Positions 12,584 to 24,000 of a stretch of DNA of 64,000 nt are shown here, one piece after another. The position numbers and the translations under genes are program-made. This DNA is from Platycnemis pennipes (taxonomy: Eukaryota > Arthropoda > Insecta > Odonata > Platycnemididae). Every line of letters starts with the position of its first letter. The first letter of the stretch is position 1. The notes below the pieces were generated by a model. It saw nothing but the letters and a program-made list of their open reading frames with translations. It searched no databases and was not told the DNA's origin. Where the stretch lies: NCBI GenBank assembly GCA_933228895.1, contig OW121848.1:82541470-82605469 (forward strand), given 5' to 3'.

Positions 12584-12811
12584 CTCAGATCGAGATAATC
12601 CCGTGCAAAGTGTGCGGCGACAAGAGCTCCGGGGTTCATTATGGCGTGATCACATGCGAGGGCTGCAAGGGCTTCTTCAGGCGCTCTCAGTCCTCCGTGG
12701 TCAACTACCAGTGCCCTCGCTCCAAGGCGTGCCTAGTTGACCGGGTGAACCGCAACCGATGCCAGTACTGTCGACTACAAAAATGCCTCCGACTTGGCAT
12801 GTCCCGGGACG
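12584..12811 (+). CDS. HR3: HR3 nuclear receptor (ROR orthologue), DNA-binding-domain exon
   Basis: This is a single internal exon of a ligand-regulated transcription factor that, in insects, acts in the ecdysone cascade during moulting and metamorphosis and binds monomeric ROR-type response elements in the nucleus. The exon encodes both C4 zinc fingers. Finger 1 cysteine codons are at 12604, 12613, 12655 and 12664; finger 2 cysteine codons are at 12712, 12730, 12760 and 12769. The P-box reads CEGCKG (12655-12672) and the D-box lies between 12712 and 12730. The lead-in [16 protein letters not shown] and the exit [14 protein letters not shown] are diagnostic of HR3/ROR rather than E75, whose finger 1 differs. 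The exon is 228 nt and enters and leaves in phase 1, so both neighbouring exons are needed for its first and last codons. The exit codon begins with G, as expected for the conserved Ala that follows SRD. No stop or frameshift occurs. The N-terminal exons, the hinge/C-terminal extension and the ligand-binding domain are not in the window. Confidence 0.96.
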
Positions 12812-12817
12812 GTGAGT
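12812..12817 (+). promoter_or_regulatory. Splice donor of HR3 exon
   Basis: GTGAGT immediately follows the conserved SRD codons plus one base. It is a consensus 5' splice site that keeps phase 1. Confidence 0.92.
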
Positions 12818-14711
12818 ACCTTTCAAGACTTTTTAATTCTCTGCCATAAGGAATAACACGATAATGGTCAATTCCGGGTCCGTCGTTATACGAGAGACTT
12901 ATTTCTACCATCTCCGTGATCTCTTTTCCGTGACTAAGGGCGAGCGAGCTCCCAGTTACTTTGATTGGTTTTTCATTACTTTAAATTGAGTTTTTAGGCA
13001 TATTTTGTTCCGAATCTGTTTGTGATGAGTTGTTTATGAGAAATTTTGGGCGGTGATATTAAGGGAATTTTAAGTTTTGTGCCGGGAGATTATATTTCAT
13101 CGCATTTCAGTTGCATCCATCCCAATTTTTAGGCTAATTATTTTAACCAAGCCTGTGTCTTATAGTTTCTTTATTTCATTTCATTAAATAACCTTAAGGT
13201 TGAATCTTTTGAAGTTGGCATTTCGGTAATATTGGACGCATCTCACTTCCTCCCGTATAGCGTAAGTTTTACACACGCGTTGCCTTTTTCGCAGGCGTTT
13301 TGGCCGGCGACGTTGAAACTATCTCTCTGCTTAGTCTCCCATGATACATATTCATAGTTAATGGTTAGTTTAAAAGTTACTTAGGGAGTGTGAATTCTTA
13401 GGTGGCTTGGACTTGTTTACGATTACATACCTCTCTTTTTAAAATCGGTGTTCACATTGCGCGTCACAATGTTTTATCAAAATCATGCATTGAATGCTAC
13501 TTCTATGCATGTATCAGTAGCGAAACGAAGTGTCCATTTTTATAATTATTTTAAGGAAACAACAATTTTTTCCTTTCTTAAAAAGTATAAAATACTAATT
13601 ATTTAGAAAACGTATTCTTTCTCCAATCAAAATTATAAGCTAGAGCTGATGAATTGTGGAGTAACATTGATATTCAAGCAGCGCAAAGAATATGCTTTAA
13701 AGTAGAAATTCGAACAAAAGACCTTCAATTAACCTTAAAATTGATATAATTTGTCGCTTTCTGTCTTTGAACGGGGAACTGATATTCAGTTTCTTTACGC
13801 GAGTATAATTTGTCGGTTTTCCTTCGGAATTAAATGCTGATGCGGTAGGTTAGCGATGAGCACTGATCTTAATCGCCTAATTTTGCTTGATATAAACCTA
13901 AGGAATTGACACTGATTTCTTAATCAGCGAAGTGAGAAAACTTTGGGAAATGAAGATGCATGCATTTTAAAACCCTTCAACCACTTTAACGCAAGATACC
14001 CCTTGGCAATTCGAATTGTTACCTATTAGTAGGTAAGCATTAAGCTGCCTTTGAGTCCTTACTCTCTGACATTCCTCTAGTGGTGGGGTTTATATGCATC
14101 GCGATTCCCGGAACCGATCTTAGCATTTGAATAACAGCGGAGAGTATCTTGCGGGAATTGTAGGCGGTGGGCGTTAAGTGTCTTTCGCAGAGCATCTTTC
14201 GTCACTCCTACCTTGCCTCTGAGCTATATTCTGTGGACTCGCCGTCCTCCATTTCCGACGAAGTTGATGCCTTAGGTGGGTTATAGTGGCGCGAGGAAAG
14301 CATAATAAGCATCCGACGATGTAGTCATATTGATTCCATCCTTAGCTCTAGGTGCAAGAACCTCACAGTCCCTCGTTGTTTGCCGTTCGGGAGGAGCGCT
14401 AAGTGCGTAAGCATGTCAATCTCGTGAATATGGCTCGTATTTTTATCTCTCGTATGACTTTTCCCGGCGACACTTTCCATAGCGCCGCTGTTCGCTATTC
14501 GTAATTTCATGCTTTTTATTTTTTTTCGCACGAATTTTGTAAATACGGGTCGGTTTGAATCGAAGAAGTGTGGGTTATATTTTTGACAACAGCTTGGAGC
14601 TATATTATTACTGAAGTAGATCTTCGGATCAAGTCATGATTTTGTTGGTTTTCCCTTCTCCATCAGTTAAAGATAATAATCGTGCGAGAGGGCCTAGTAC
14701 GTTCCAACGTT

Positions 14712-14870
14712 GACGATCGTGGTAGTCAGGTCGGTACCTCGCTGGTGTGGTAACCCTAAGTCGCGGTTTTGAATCTAACCCTGGGCATGAATGTTGTATT
14801 TGTCTAGGATTAAGGTACTAGGCTGGACGCTCAGCCGTTGAAGCACCTTAAACCAAAGACTACTACTGTG
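14712..14870 (+). mobile_element. tRNA-derived SINE, family B, copy 3
   Basis: The head GATCGTGGTAGTCAGG is followed by a weakened B box (TTTTGAATCTAA), the body GGGCATGAATGTTGTATTTG, and the shared CAGCCGTTGAAGCACCTTAA tail. It has the same layout as copies 2 and 7. Confidence 0.7.
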
Positions 14871-15339
14871 CCAACGTTTTATGTAGTATGTTAGAAATAC
14901 ACATTCCTGCATGAGTCATAAGTCACCTTGTGATAAGATTAAGCGTAGAGAGGAACCAATTAACTGGATATCCCGTGTAGGGAGCCCTCTCGCTCTCTTG
15001 CTGAATGCCAGCGATGATGTCAGGATATTTATTCTATCCATTCCAGAGCCTTGAGTGCCGTAGCCTTTTTAAACTCAGTTTATTGTATTTCTGCGACATG
15101 TGTATCGTTGCCCCATTCAAGCTGACCATTAGGAGTAAACAGGTCATAATTCTGCCGGGGTATAATGGTGGTAGCGTCGGGGAGCGAATCGTCGCCGGGG
15201 GAGGAGAGGGCTCGCCGTCCCTCCCGGCCACGCCATTCTTCGAACTGCTCCACGCCCATAGAGCACCGCCTCGCTCCATCCATCCGCGGCGTTTGTTTGT
15301 ATTTTGATTCGGATCTGACGTCGAGGGGGACGGAGGAGG

Positions 15340-15780
15340 ATCGTGAGCCCGAGGAAGAAAGTGGAGAGGGAGAAGAATCGAAAATGATGGAAAAGGGGGG
15401 TGGGGGGTGTTGTATCCCTACTGCCCGACTCCGCACCCGCTCCTTTCTTCCCTCACCGAGGCTTGAAAAGGTTGAGGAGAGCGAAGGGGGGCGCGGAAAG
15501 CAAGGGGGTAGTGTGTTTGCATGTGGTAGGGGGAAAGGTATAAGTGCTGCGTGGGTGGGGAATGCCGGAAAATTGAGAGGTTACGGAGCGAGGAGGAATG
15601 GGGTGGTGGAGAAGGGAGGAGGTGGTGGAGGCCGTTGTTGGTGTCTGATGGGACGGAGAGGGGGGCTCGGGGGAGGAAAGGGAGCGGAAGGGTGTGTGTG
15701 TGTTGTCGTAGCAGAGGTCGATGGGGAGGGAGTAGGAGCTGGCCCCAGGAGTGGGGGGAGAGAACAGAGGCGCCATGAGT
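15340..15780 (+). repeat. Polypurine-rich block
   Basis: GA-rich on the plus strand, changing to CT-rich at about 15895-15960. Several overlapping open frames on both strands here are low complexity. Confidence 0.75.
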
Positions 15781-18700
15781 CCAATATGCGCCTGTGGCGT
15801 TTAAAGTGGATGAGCGAAGACCGTGTATGCGAGCTGCGGCTGGCTAGCCGGCCATTGGAAGCAGCTTTTGCCTGACCGTCTCGTCCACCCAGCACTCTCT
15901 CTCTTCTCTCTCTCTCCAGTTTTCTTCGTCGAATGATCCCCTCCCTCGGTTTATTTCTCTTCCTCTCGGCCAAATTGCAATTTTTAACCTCTCATGAGTT
16001 AAAAACACACCTCCCAAAAAAGAGCGACGGTCTTGCGTCGATTCCCTTCGTGGCGAAATTGGATTTTTAGGGCAAGATAGTGAGTGAGATCTTTCAACGT
16101 CTGGGTGTTCACCATTAATCAATAATACCCTCTTCTTCCACCCATATCAGGGGGCAAATAACACTCGGTTGCCCCAAAGCGTTAGCGTAACCGAGGGGAG
16201 AGGTTTAGAAAGCGATCTTCGGAGAAATTACGGGCTGGAGGACAAAGAGCGGCATTGTAAGGGCCTGACTGAAATCTGCATAATGTGTGTAGTTTATGGT
16301 TCTCTTTCTCGAACTCCGCGCTGCCACTCCCTCCAGCTTTTTTTGGGTCGTCTGCCCGCCCATCTCTTTCTCATATCCTCCCTGCCTCTCTGGTTCCCCT
16401 CCTCGATCCGCTCGGTGCAACGCCCTCGCCATCACGCTACTCTCTTGTTTTTAACGAGCCGATGAGTCGACAATAATGTACATAATGAAGCTAGACTTAA
16501 CGCCCACTCGTGGATAAGAGACATCCATGGTAATGGTGAGTGATTTGATTCGAACGATTAATGCCTCTCTTTCGAAATAGCGTGCATGGAAGCATGTTGC
16601 AGTCATTTGTTTTTTTTTTAAGGTTAAAAATCCTAGAAACAGGAAGTAGGGTTACGATCTTCAGTTTGTTTTATCAGTTAATTGAATGTCTCGGCAGCAG
16701 CTGTCGCCATTTTTCCGCTCTGTCGATCGATTCCCAATTGGAATCAGGGGGAGAGGGGGTGGAAATAAATTAAGGAAAAACTTTTCCCTCGACCTAGAAA
16801 GGGGTCCCGGTTGTTTTGAACTTGCGATCAATGGAATCAACCGCAGTGTAATGTGACCGAGTGTATCCTACGTGAGAAATTTTTGACGACACTTGTTCGT
16901 TTGTCTCAAGACCATTTTTATGTTAAAGAATCTTTCCGCTCTTAGAAATTTCCGAGGCAAATATCAATTAATAAGTTGAGGAAGATATTGATTTGTATTT
17001 CAAGATATGGTACTGCTATTTTAACAGTCCTCGAGGGATTTGTTCGAATATACTTCTATTGCATACTACTTCTATTATTTTTCATTTGAAAAAATATGTA
17101 AATATTTGCTGACCTCTGAAATCAGAAAGTAGTACAGTTAATAATACCAGTTTTCGTCTTCTCTTCATGTCGACTGCATTCGAATGATTTTTATCGGAAT
17201 CACATAAACTAAAGTCATTCGCCCGGACTTGCGTTAATATTTTACTATGGTTTCGCTGATGAGAGTAAAATTTAGTATTCGTCCATTAAGTCGTTTGGTT
17301 GTACCGGCTGAATTGGGGACGGTGGATATGGGGACTAAATGCTTCTCGTAAACGGGTGTTTCACATCTGATTCGTTTTTTCTCCTCTCACCGGTTATTTT
17401 AATCGTAAATTTTATTATTTTTAGAAAATAAAATACATCTGATATTCTCTCGTCCCCTTCACCCCCAACCGTCCACATGCGCCTCTTGGCCGCGTTGCCA
17501 AGTTTTCCTGCCAATAAAAGTCCCTTGATCCTGGTCAAAGGGATTGCCGTCTTTACGTTGGCAACATTGCCTTACTATGCGTGCACGAAAAAACTGGGCC
17601 ACGGACCTCTTTCTCCTCGTTCCTTCCAAGTCGCTTTCGTGCGCTTTTCCATTCTATTTCTACCCTTCCGATTTTTATTCCCTCTTAAACAGTCGTTAGG
17701 TGGAAGGCGGGAGCACGTTTAGCATTTAACTCCCTAATAAACTCTGGTCCGATAGACATCGCTTTGAAAAGTGTAATTTATTTTCGTGGTGGTTGGTGTT
17801 TGAATGATTTTTCATGGAAAACACGTAAAATAATAGAATAACGTTTTCTGACTGCACAGCTCTAGACATTTCAGCAGTCTATATGACTCAAACAGCAAAT
17901 TTTTATGAATGCGATATATGATGAATAATAAAATCTACGTTTTATGTTATCACAATGCGCTTGCACTGTTTACGATTGAATTGATTCGTTCTAAGTTGTA
18001 CTTGCGTCCGTAAGAACTTCACTCATTGTATATAGCTCCTTATTCCATTAAATTTCCCAGTATTTCTATTCAAATCATTTAAAAGAGTAATATTTACATC
18101 ATTAACATAAGTATACTCAGTTTTATGTCAATGTTGAATGACACTGCTCAAGATTTTCTTCTTATTTGAGACTGTGACTGCGTTGCCTAAATTGCTTCAT
18201 TTCCGCCCGTTTCTCTTCATGCATTTACTTCAAGCTAAGCCTCATTTTATTTCTTTGTCTGTATTTAATTATTGTAGATTACATCCCTCTAACTTAAACG
18301 ACTTCCATTTGCCGATCCACTCCTAATTTCCAATGCATTGGTTTGCTGCTTCAAATGCATTTTACTGCTCCTGATCAGGATCCACTTCCACTGATTGGTA
18401 TGATCTCCAGAAACTTGGGGATTTCTCCTCCGAAGAAAAAGACCAAGTGTCACCGAAACTTTTTTATTGTTTACTACCTTCTTCATTCCTCTTTGCCCTT
18501 GCGAGTGAGACCCTTTATCCTCCCTTATCCACTCTCCTCCCTCAATCTTCACGACGGCTGAAACTTTCTTGGTCGTCTCTTTCCCTCTTATCTCCTCGTC
18601 TCACCCTAATCTGCCCACCTTCATCCATTCAGTCATCTCCTGTCTGACTCCAGTCTCTTCCACGGGTCGCCTATTCCTTATCCCCCAATCATTTCTCTCT

Positions 18701-18825
18701 TCTTTTTCTTTAGTTTCCATCGAATTTATCTCTCAATCTCGTAACTTTCTGTCCCTCCCCAAGAATTATTCTTTTTTGGCTCCGCAATCCTTGCTTCGTT
18801 TCGAATGTGGTTCGATTCTCAGTGA

Positions 18826-19070
18826 TCGGGTTGGTGTGGTGGCTAGCGTACTGGCCTTTCATTCCTAGAGCCCGAGGTGCGAATCCCGGCGGTGGTAGAG
18901 AATTGTCATCGGTATGCCGGTCCCTACTTGAATGCTGTGTTGAGTTCACTTCGAGTTCAGCATTCCGTCCGTCGGAAGGAACGTTAAACCGTGGACCCCT
19001 TGGCGACTTTCGTTGAGGGAGAGCCAATACCGACGCTGGGTTTCCCTTTCCTTCGTTCCCTGAAATATTC
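18826..19070 (+). mobile_element. tRNA-derived SINE, family A
   Basis: It has an A-box-like TGGCTAGCGTACTGG near 18840 and a B-box-like GGTGCGAATCCC at 18876. The tail (GTCCGTCGGAAGGAACGTTA, then ACCGTGGACCCCTTGG) is of a type widespread at arthropod SINE and LINE 3' ends. It shares the tail, not the body, with 20652-20780. Confidence 0.7.
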
Positions 19071-19591
19071 ATCCCAATTACACTCCTATCCTCAAAGGCG
19101 ATAAATACCTGAGTAATCGGTCCAAATGTTCAATACTGTGTTGTGTCGAGTCTACTACTGAAGAGTAGAACGGTGAAACAGAGCAAGTGATTCAGGATCC
19201 AGAAACACTCGCGGTGCGATTTCAGATTTAGGAGAGTGTCGCCTGCAGTTTGGAGAGCAGCACAACGATTCCTTGGACTCGACCGCGTTTTTCGCGTGGA
19301 TCCCTCCCACATATTTTTCAATCCCAACTTCTTCCCCCGTCCCCTACTCTCCCTCGAGAACGAATCCCGCTGCCCACCTCTGGTGTCAGTTTTTTTGTGG
19401 ACAGGTGTTGCCTCTCATTTCTTTCGCGCCACGTCACCAGAGAAACCCATACCTACGCGTGGCAGGAAGAGACCGTATGGGGAGGGGGTGGGTGGGAGAA
19501 ATAATATTTTCAAAAAGGACGAGGGCGACGAACGAAATCTACGCTGTCCGAAAGCGGTGGAAGGAACAACTCGATCCGTTGTCAGAAAGGA

Positions 19592-19631
19592 TTCTCCTCT
19601 CTCTCTCTCTCCCTCTCTCTCTCCCTCTCTT
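19592..19631 (+). repeat. CT microsatellite
   Basis: Interrupted (CT)n of about 40 bp within a wider purine/pyrimidine-biased block. Confidence 0.9.
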
Positions 19632-20651
19632 GTCTCGGTTCGCCCCCGAGAGAAGTTTGTGGAAGGCGTAGCTCGCAATTTGGCGAACCGGACCGAAGGA
19701 AAGAGAGAAAGAGAGGAGCCGGGACGGGGTCGGCGAGGGTTTTGGTCGGTGACGGTTCTGGTATTCCTTCCTCGATCAATCCTCTCTCCGTTCCCCAATT
19801 TTTGGTCGGGCGGAACGAATGGGAGAGGTCGATGTGGGATGGTGAGGAGGGGTGGGAAGGAGCACGGAGGTTTGGTGGTTGAGAGAGGAGGTCCGACATA
19901 ATGAAAGGATTGAGTGGGGGAATTAGGCAGGGTAGAGTTCGTGTGCGTGTGGACTCAAGGGTTATACGTTGAAGGGAATGGGAGGATCATACTTGCTCTT
20001 CGGGTGGAGGGAGGGCCGAGAGGGGAGTTGGAAGGGGAAGGGGGGCACGGCTTTGATAAGGAATTTTCGGGACGGTCGATGTTGGGGTCTCTTCCCGTCT
20101 GCCTGCCAGTCATGCCGACCCGAGGCCTTGCAACTGGCTCACTCTCCCAGACAGGAAAGCCACAACTGGAGGGAGACTGAGATAAATAATTGAATATATT
20201 AGAGAGATGCTATGCGACTGCTGTCGACGCCTTGACTTCGACATTGGAGATGGTTACCCTTCAGTCCTTTTCGTCACAGAAGTAAGTTGAAAGGGTATAA
20301 TAGGTGATTTCTTCAGGTAAACCTTCGCCGGATAGAAGTGTTTGCGCTACGCACAGTCATTTACATAAAAAAGCGAATTCGCATACACGGCACTTTCCTC
20401 CGCGCCCTTGCTTAGAACTAACCCGGCGTACGTCTAGCTTTCAAAAAATGTATGCGCTTTCTGTTGAAAAGGTGTGGACGCAAATTTTCCTCTTTTCAAA
20501 GCTGTCTTCGAACGACAGATTCAGAAAGTTTATCCTTGCAGTTCCTGCTGTCATTATTTTTTTGGTCTATTTGGGAGATTTTCTTAACTTTTATCCAATG
20601 AGCTTTTCCATGAGGCGGATTTTTCAATGGCAAACCAGTCCGTACTTGTGG

Positions 20652-20780
20652 AGAGAGCACTTCGAGCCCAGTACTCCGACCGTCGGATGGGAACTTACGC
20701 CGTTGGCGCCAGTTGGCGCCTTCATAAAGAGCACGCTAATGCTGACGCCGGGTTTCTCTCCACCCTTACTTCGTTCCGTT
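20652..20780 (+). mobile_element. SINE family A tail, 5' truncated
   Basis: CGACCGTCGGATGGGAACTT, the GCCGTTGGCGCC block and GCTGACGCCGGGTTTCTCTC align in order with the 3' half of the copy at 18826-19070. A short direct duplication (GTTGGCGCCA/GTTGGCGCCT) lies inside. Confidence 0.6.
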
Positions 20781-20924
20781 AAAACTCCTACCTTTACCCA
20801 GTTACTCTGGGTAAATGTCCTCAGTTGTCGTTCGTCTCCCCCAAAAAACAACAACCATATTTCAAGATATTTTAACTAATGAGGCTATATGGCATCGTCA
20901 GATGCAATTTTACCATGAGGGAAG

Positions 20925-21020
20925 CACGACAGTCGTGCCCGGTATTCGAAGCTGCGACCTTTGGGATTCCTAGCCGGCTGTTAATCGACCTGACTGCATT
21001 TGAACAGTTGAGCGTGCAGA
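20925..21020 (-). mobile_element. Possible family B SINE remnant
   Basis: On the minus strand it has AGCCGGCTAGGAATCCCAAA followed by a B-box-like CAGCTTCGAATACC. The head resembles family B but the body is unrecognisable, so this is a weak call. Confidence 0.35.
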
Positions 21021-24000
21021 TTAACCGGGATCAGCTTTAGTATCAGAGTGTAATCGGAGCCCTTTCAGACGGAAAACACCCATAAATCTTCGTTAACCCG
21101 CGGAAGACTCGAGAAAAAAAACTCGCCTTTTCAACGAAATTTTTTGCGAGCATCTCGAAATTGGGAAACCTTCCGGACGGATAAAGCAAGTCGCTGAGTG
21201 GTGATGGGGTGTTCGCAGGGTTCGGATTGGGAGGAGCTGACTGGAACCACTTAACTGGAGCCTCCACGTTACGTTCCTGAATCGTCTGTCTGTCGTTGGG
21301 AATCATTGCCAGAGGCGCATTTGTCGAGTGGGGCTGATACTGCTCCACACGAGGGCGAAAAATTCCGTGGATAAGGGATTGCCCCCTCCCCTCCACCCAA
21401 CAATCCTCTCCACGTACCACCCACAACATTTCAATCCTCTTACCCCGCGTCGCGCAATAGGACCAAGTGCCCTCTCCACATAACCCCTTTCGCTCATCTT
21501 TTATTTAAGCTCCCGGCAGGGGGAGTTTCCTCCTCCGTCCATACCCTCCACTCCCCATCACCCTCCCCTCCCCTCCGCGTCTCTTGTCACTTTTTATTTT
21601 TTCCATTTCGTCGTCATAATCCCTCTTCCGTAAACCCAGCCACGAGCTGCTGGGCGATACAAGAGTTTAAAAGAAAATACATGGCCAAAATAGGAGACGG
21701 GAAGGGACGAGGGGAAATCATGAATTGAGCCAAGGGATGGAATTGAATAAAAAATAGCATTTTGTTTTGCTACTCTGGTAATGGATAACGTGACCCTGTG
21801 AAGAAAGTGAATCGTTGGGATTCTTTTTTTCCCCTTTCTCGCTAGATTTAATTTTTTATGGACGAGACAAACTGCACGTGCAATTATTTTAGGAGGCTTT
21901 TAAAAGTTATCTTTGTTTTTATATCGACATGGCTAATGCATTTTTTCTATTGTTTTTTTTACGCTTCACGCTAACCCCTCGTTCTGTTCCTTGAATGGTC
22001 TCCATGATGGAAGCAGAGTAATGAGTAATTTAATTATTCTTCTCTTCCGGACGGAGAAGGGGAAGAATTTGATTATTCGCGTCGTCTATAATGAAATTAG
22101 CGAACCTCAGTCTACCTCAATGACTCTTTCTTCCTTCATCGAGTCTCTCCTTTCGACGTATCTTGAAATGTGACAGTTAAAGGAGTCCCTCCCTCCTTCG
22201 GCTCTAAATGAATGCTAATTGAGACAGCGAAATTGCCGTTCTGCCGAGATAATGATCCTTAAGTTCTTGCAAGATTTATGGCTGAATCTGTAAACCCTTT
22301 TTAATTACCCATCGCCGGAAGCTCGTCCTTATGGCTGGAAGTTGCTTTCCCGCCGGTTTAATTCAATCACTTCAATCCGTAGACATTGCTACTCGTTCCC
22401 GTCCGCGATGGGAGCAAGAGTGAGGTTTTCTGTGGGTCTCTCTTTGCTAATCGTCAATCGTGAACTTACTCTTTTCTACTAAAATTCTTTACGAACCAAA
22501 GCAATTCCGGCGTTTGAGGAAATTAGGTGAAGAATTTTTGAACGGGGATCTTCGTTCTGATTCGCTAACGTAAAAACAGGAAACAAGATTTCGGTGCAAG
22601 TAATTTCATTGCCATAAATAGTCCGAGTACTACCTCAATCATAGTACTATTTTAGTAAATAAATGGCTTTGGTAATAGACCCTTTCTGTTTTCAGATTTC
22701 TGTCTACTTGACGTAGTCAGTGAGGCGATTTAAAATAGATTATAGGTTTGAACTAGTAAGAAGGTGTGTGTATAATAAATCACTTAATCATTTCATGCTC
22801 CGGTGCCCCATAGCGAATAAAATTCGTTATTGCATTCGCTACCGGCCGCGAATGACGTATTTATTATAAGTTCTGTTAAAGTCAACCCATTACGTCTGGT
22901 TCTTCCGAATTATTTAAGTATTGAAGGTTCGCATCCCTCTTAGTATATGTGAAACGGGCGCAAAAGATATTGATGTTATGAAGCTTCCTCGTGGCTACCC
23001 TTCTCCCACAATAGATTCCTTGCCAACATGCCGTACGAGTTTGTCATTTTATTCATATTCCTCTGACGGGCAAAAAATTTGACTTCAGCGTGAATGGTTA
23101 AGGGGGCTGATGGTAATGCAAGCGACGTTAAGTCACTTAAAATTCCCTCTCGCGAAACTATAAGCTACCTGTTGTGCCCTCGAAGCGTGCGTTGCGTCGA
23201 GGGAGGCGGAATAACTCCTTACGGCGCCCACACCGCCTCGGATGCTCATTTCCCCGAGCAAAACGTCGTGCCGGAATGAAGGCGAGGCCCGTAAATGCAC
23301 CGAGATAGGTTTGGCGGTTGATGAGCGGGTGGGGAGCGGAAAGTGAGTTCGCGAAGGCCGCTTTGAGGAGAGAAAGAGGTGTCCGGGGGAAGGTTGCTTG
23401 GGAAGGGCGCCGTCATAGATGGGGGTGTTTTGGAGTGGCGGGAGTGCCTGAATTTTTCAAGGGATGACGGAAGAGGGAGGGGAATTGGCCGGGGAGAGCG
23501 GGTAGGGATGTGGATGATGGGCGAGGGCAGTGGGCGGTTTGGGTTAAGGGAGTATAAAAGCGGTTTTAGCGGGCAAGAGAGCGACGCTCTCTCATCCGGC
23601 GCCTTCCGCTGAGAGGATAAGGAAGTGGGCAATGTCGCCGGGTCCATTCCTTCTTTGGGGAATCCCTTTTGCCCAGCTCCTCCACGCCTCCCGATATTCT
23701 TCCTCTCTTCATTCCATCTCCTTTCCGCCTCATTGGGGTGTTTCTCCGTCCCGAGAGGGTTTGCGAGTGGGGAATAAAAATGTGGGTCGGGTGTCCTCCT
23801 CCCAGCCCTCTTTCAGGACACCAATCCTTCCCACTACCCTCTTTCCTTTCCTCTTCCCGGGGTGATTCTAGATAATGCTTCGGTACATAGAAGAACTCCA
23901 CGCAACGCATAATGCGCAAAACCTCTAGTGTGTCTCTTGTCGTTAATTTTGACAATCCCTTCGCTCCGCCTTCCGTGTCTCGGAATACTATCGTGCGAGT

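Larger units (their letters stand above)
12818..18825. other. HR3 downstream intron, first part
   Basis: No exon seen. It holds SINE copy 3 and the purine-rich block at 15340. The expected next HR3 exon, which would begin with the VKFGRMSKKQ-type segment, is not here. Confidence 0.6.

Noticed and set aside
12705..12911. Minus-strand frame opposite the HR3 exon
   Set aside because: Antisense shadow of the conserved zinc-finger coding sequence.
15165..15875. 236-codon open frame and overlapping antisense frames
   Set aside because: Caused by the polypurine block; Gly/Glu/Arg-rich low complexity, with several overlapping frames open at once.
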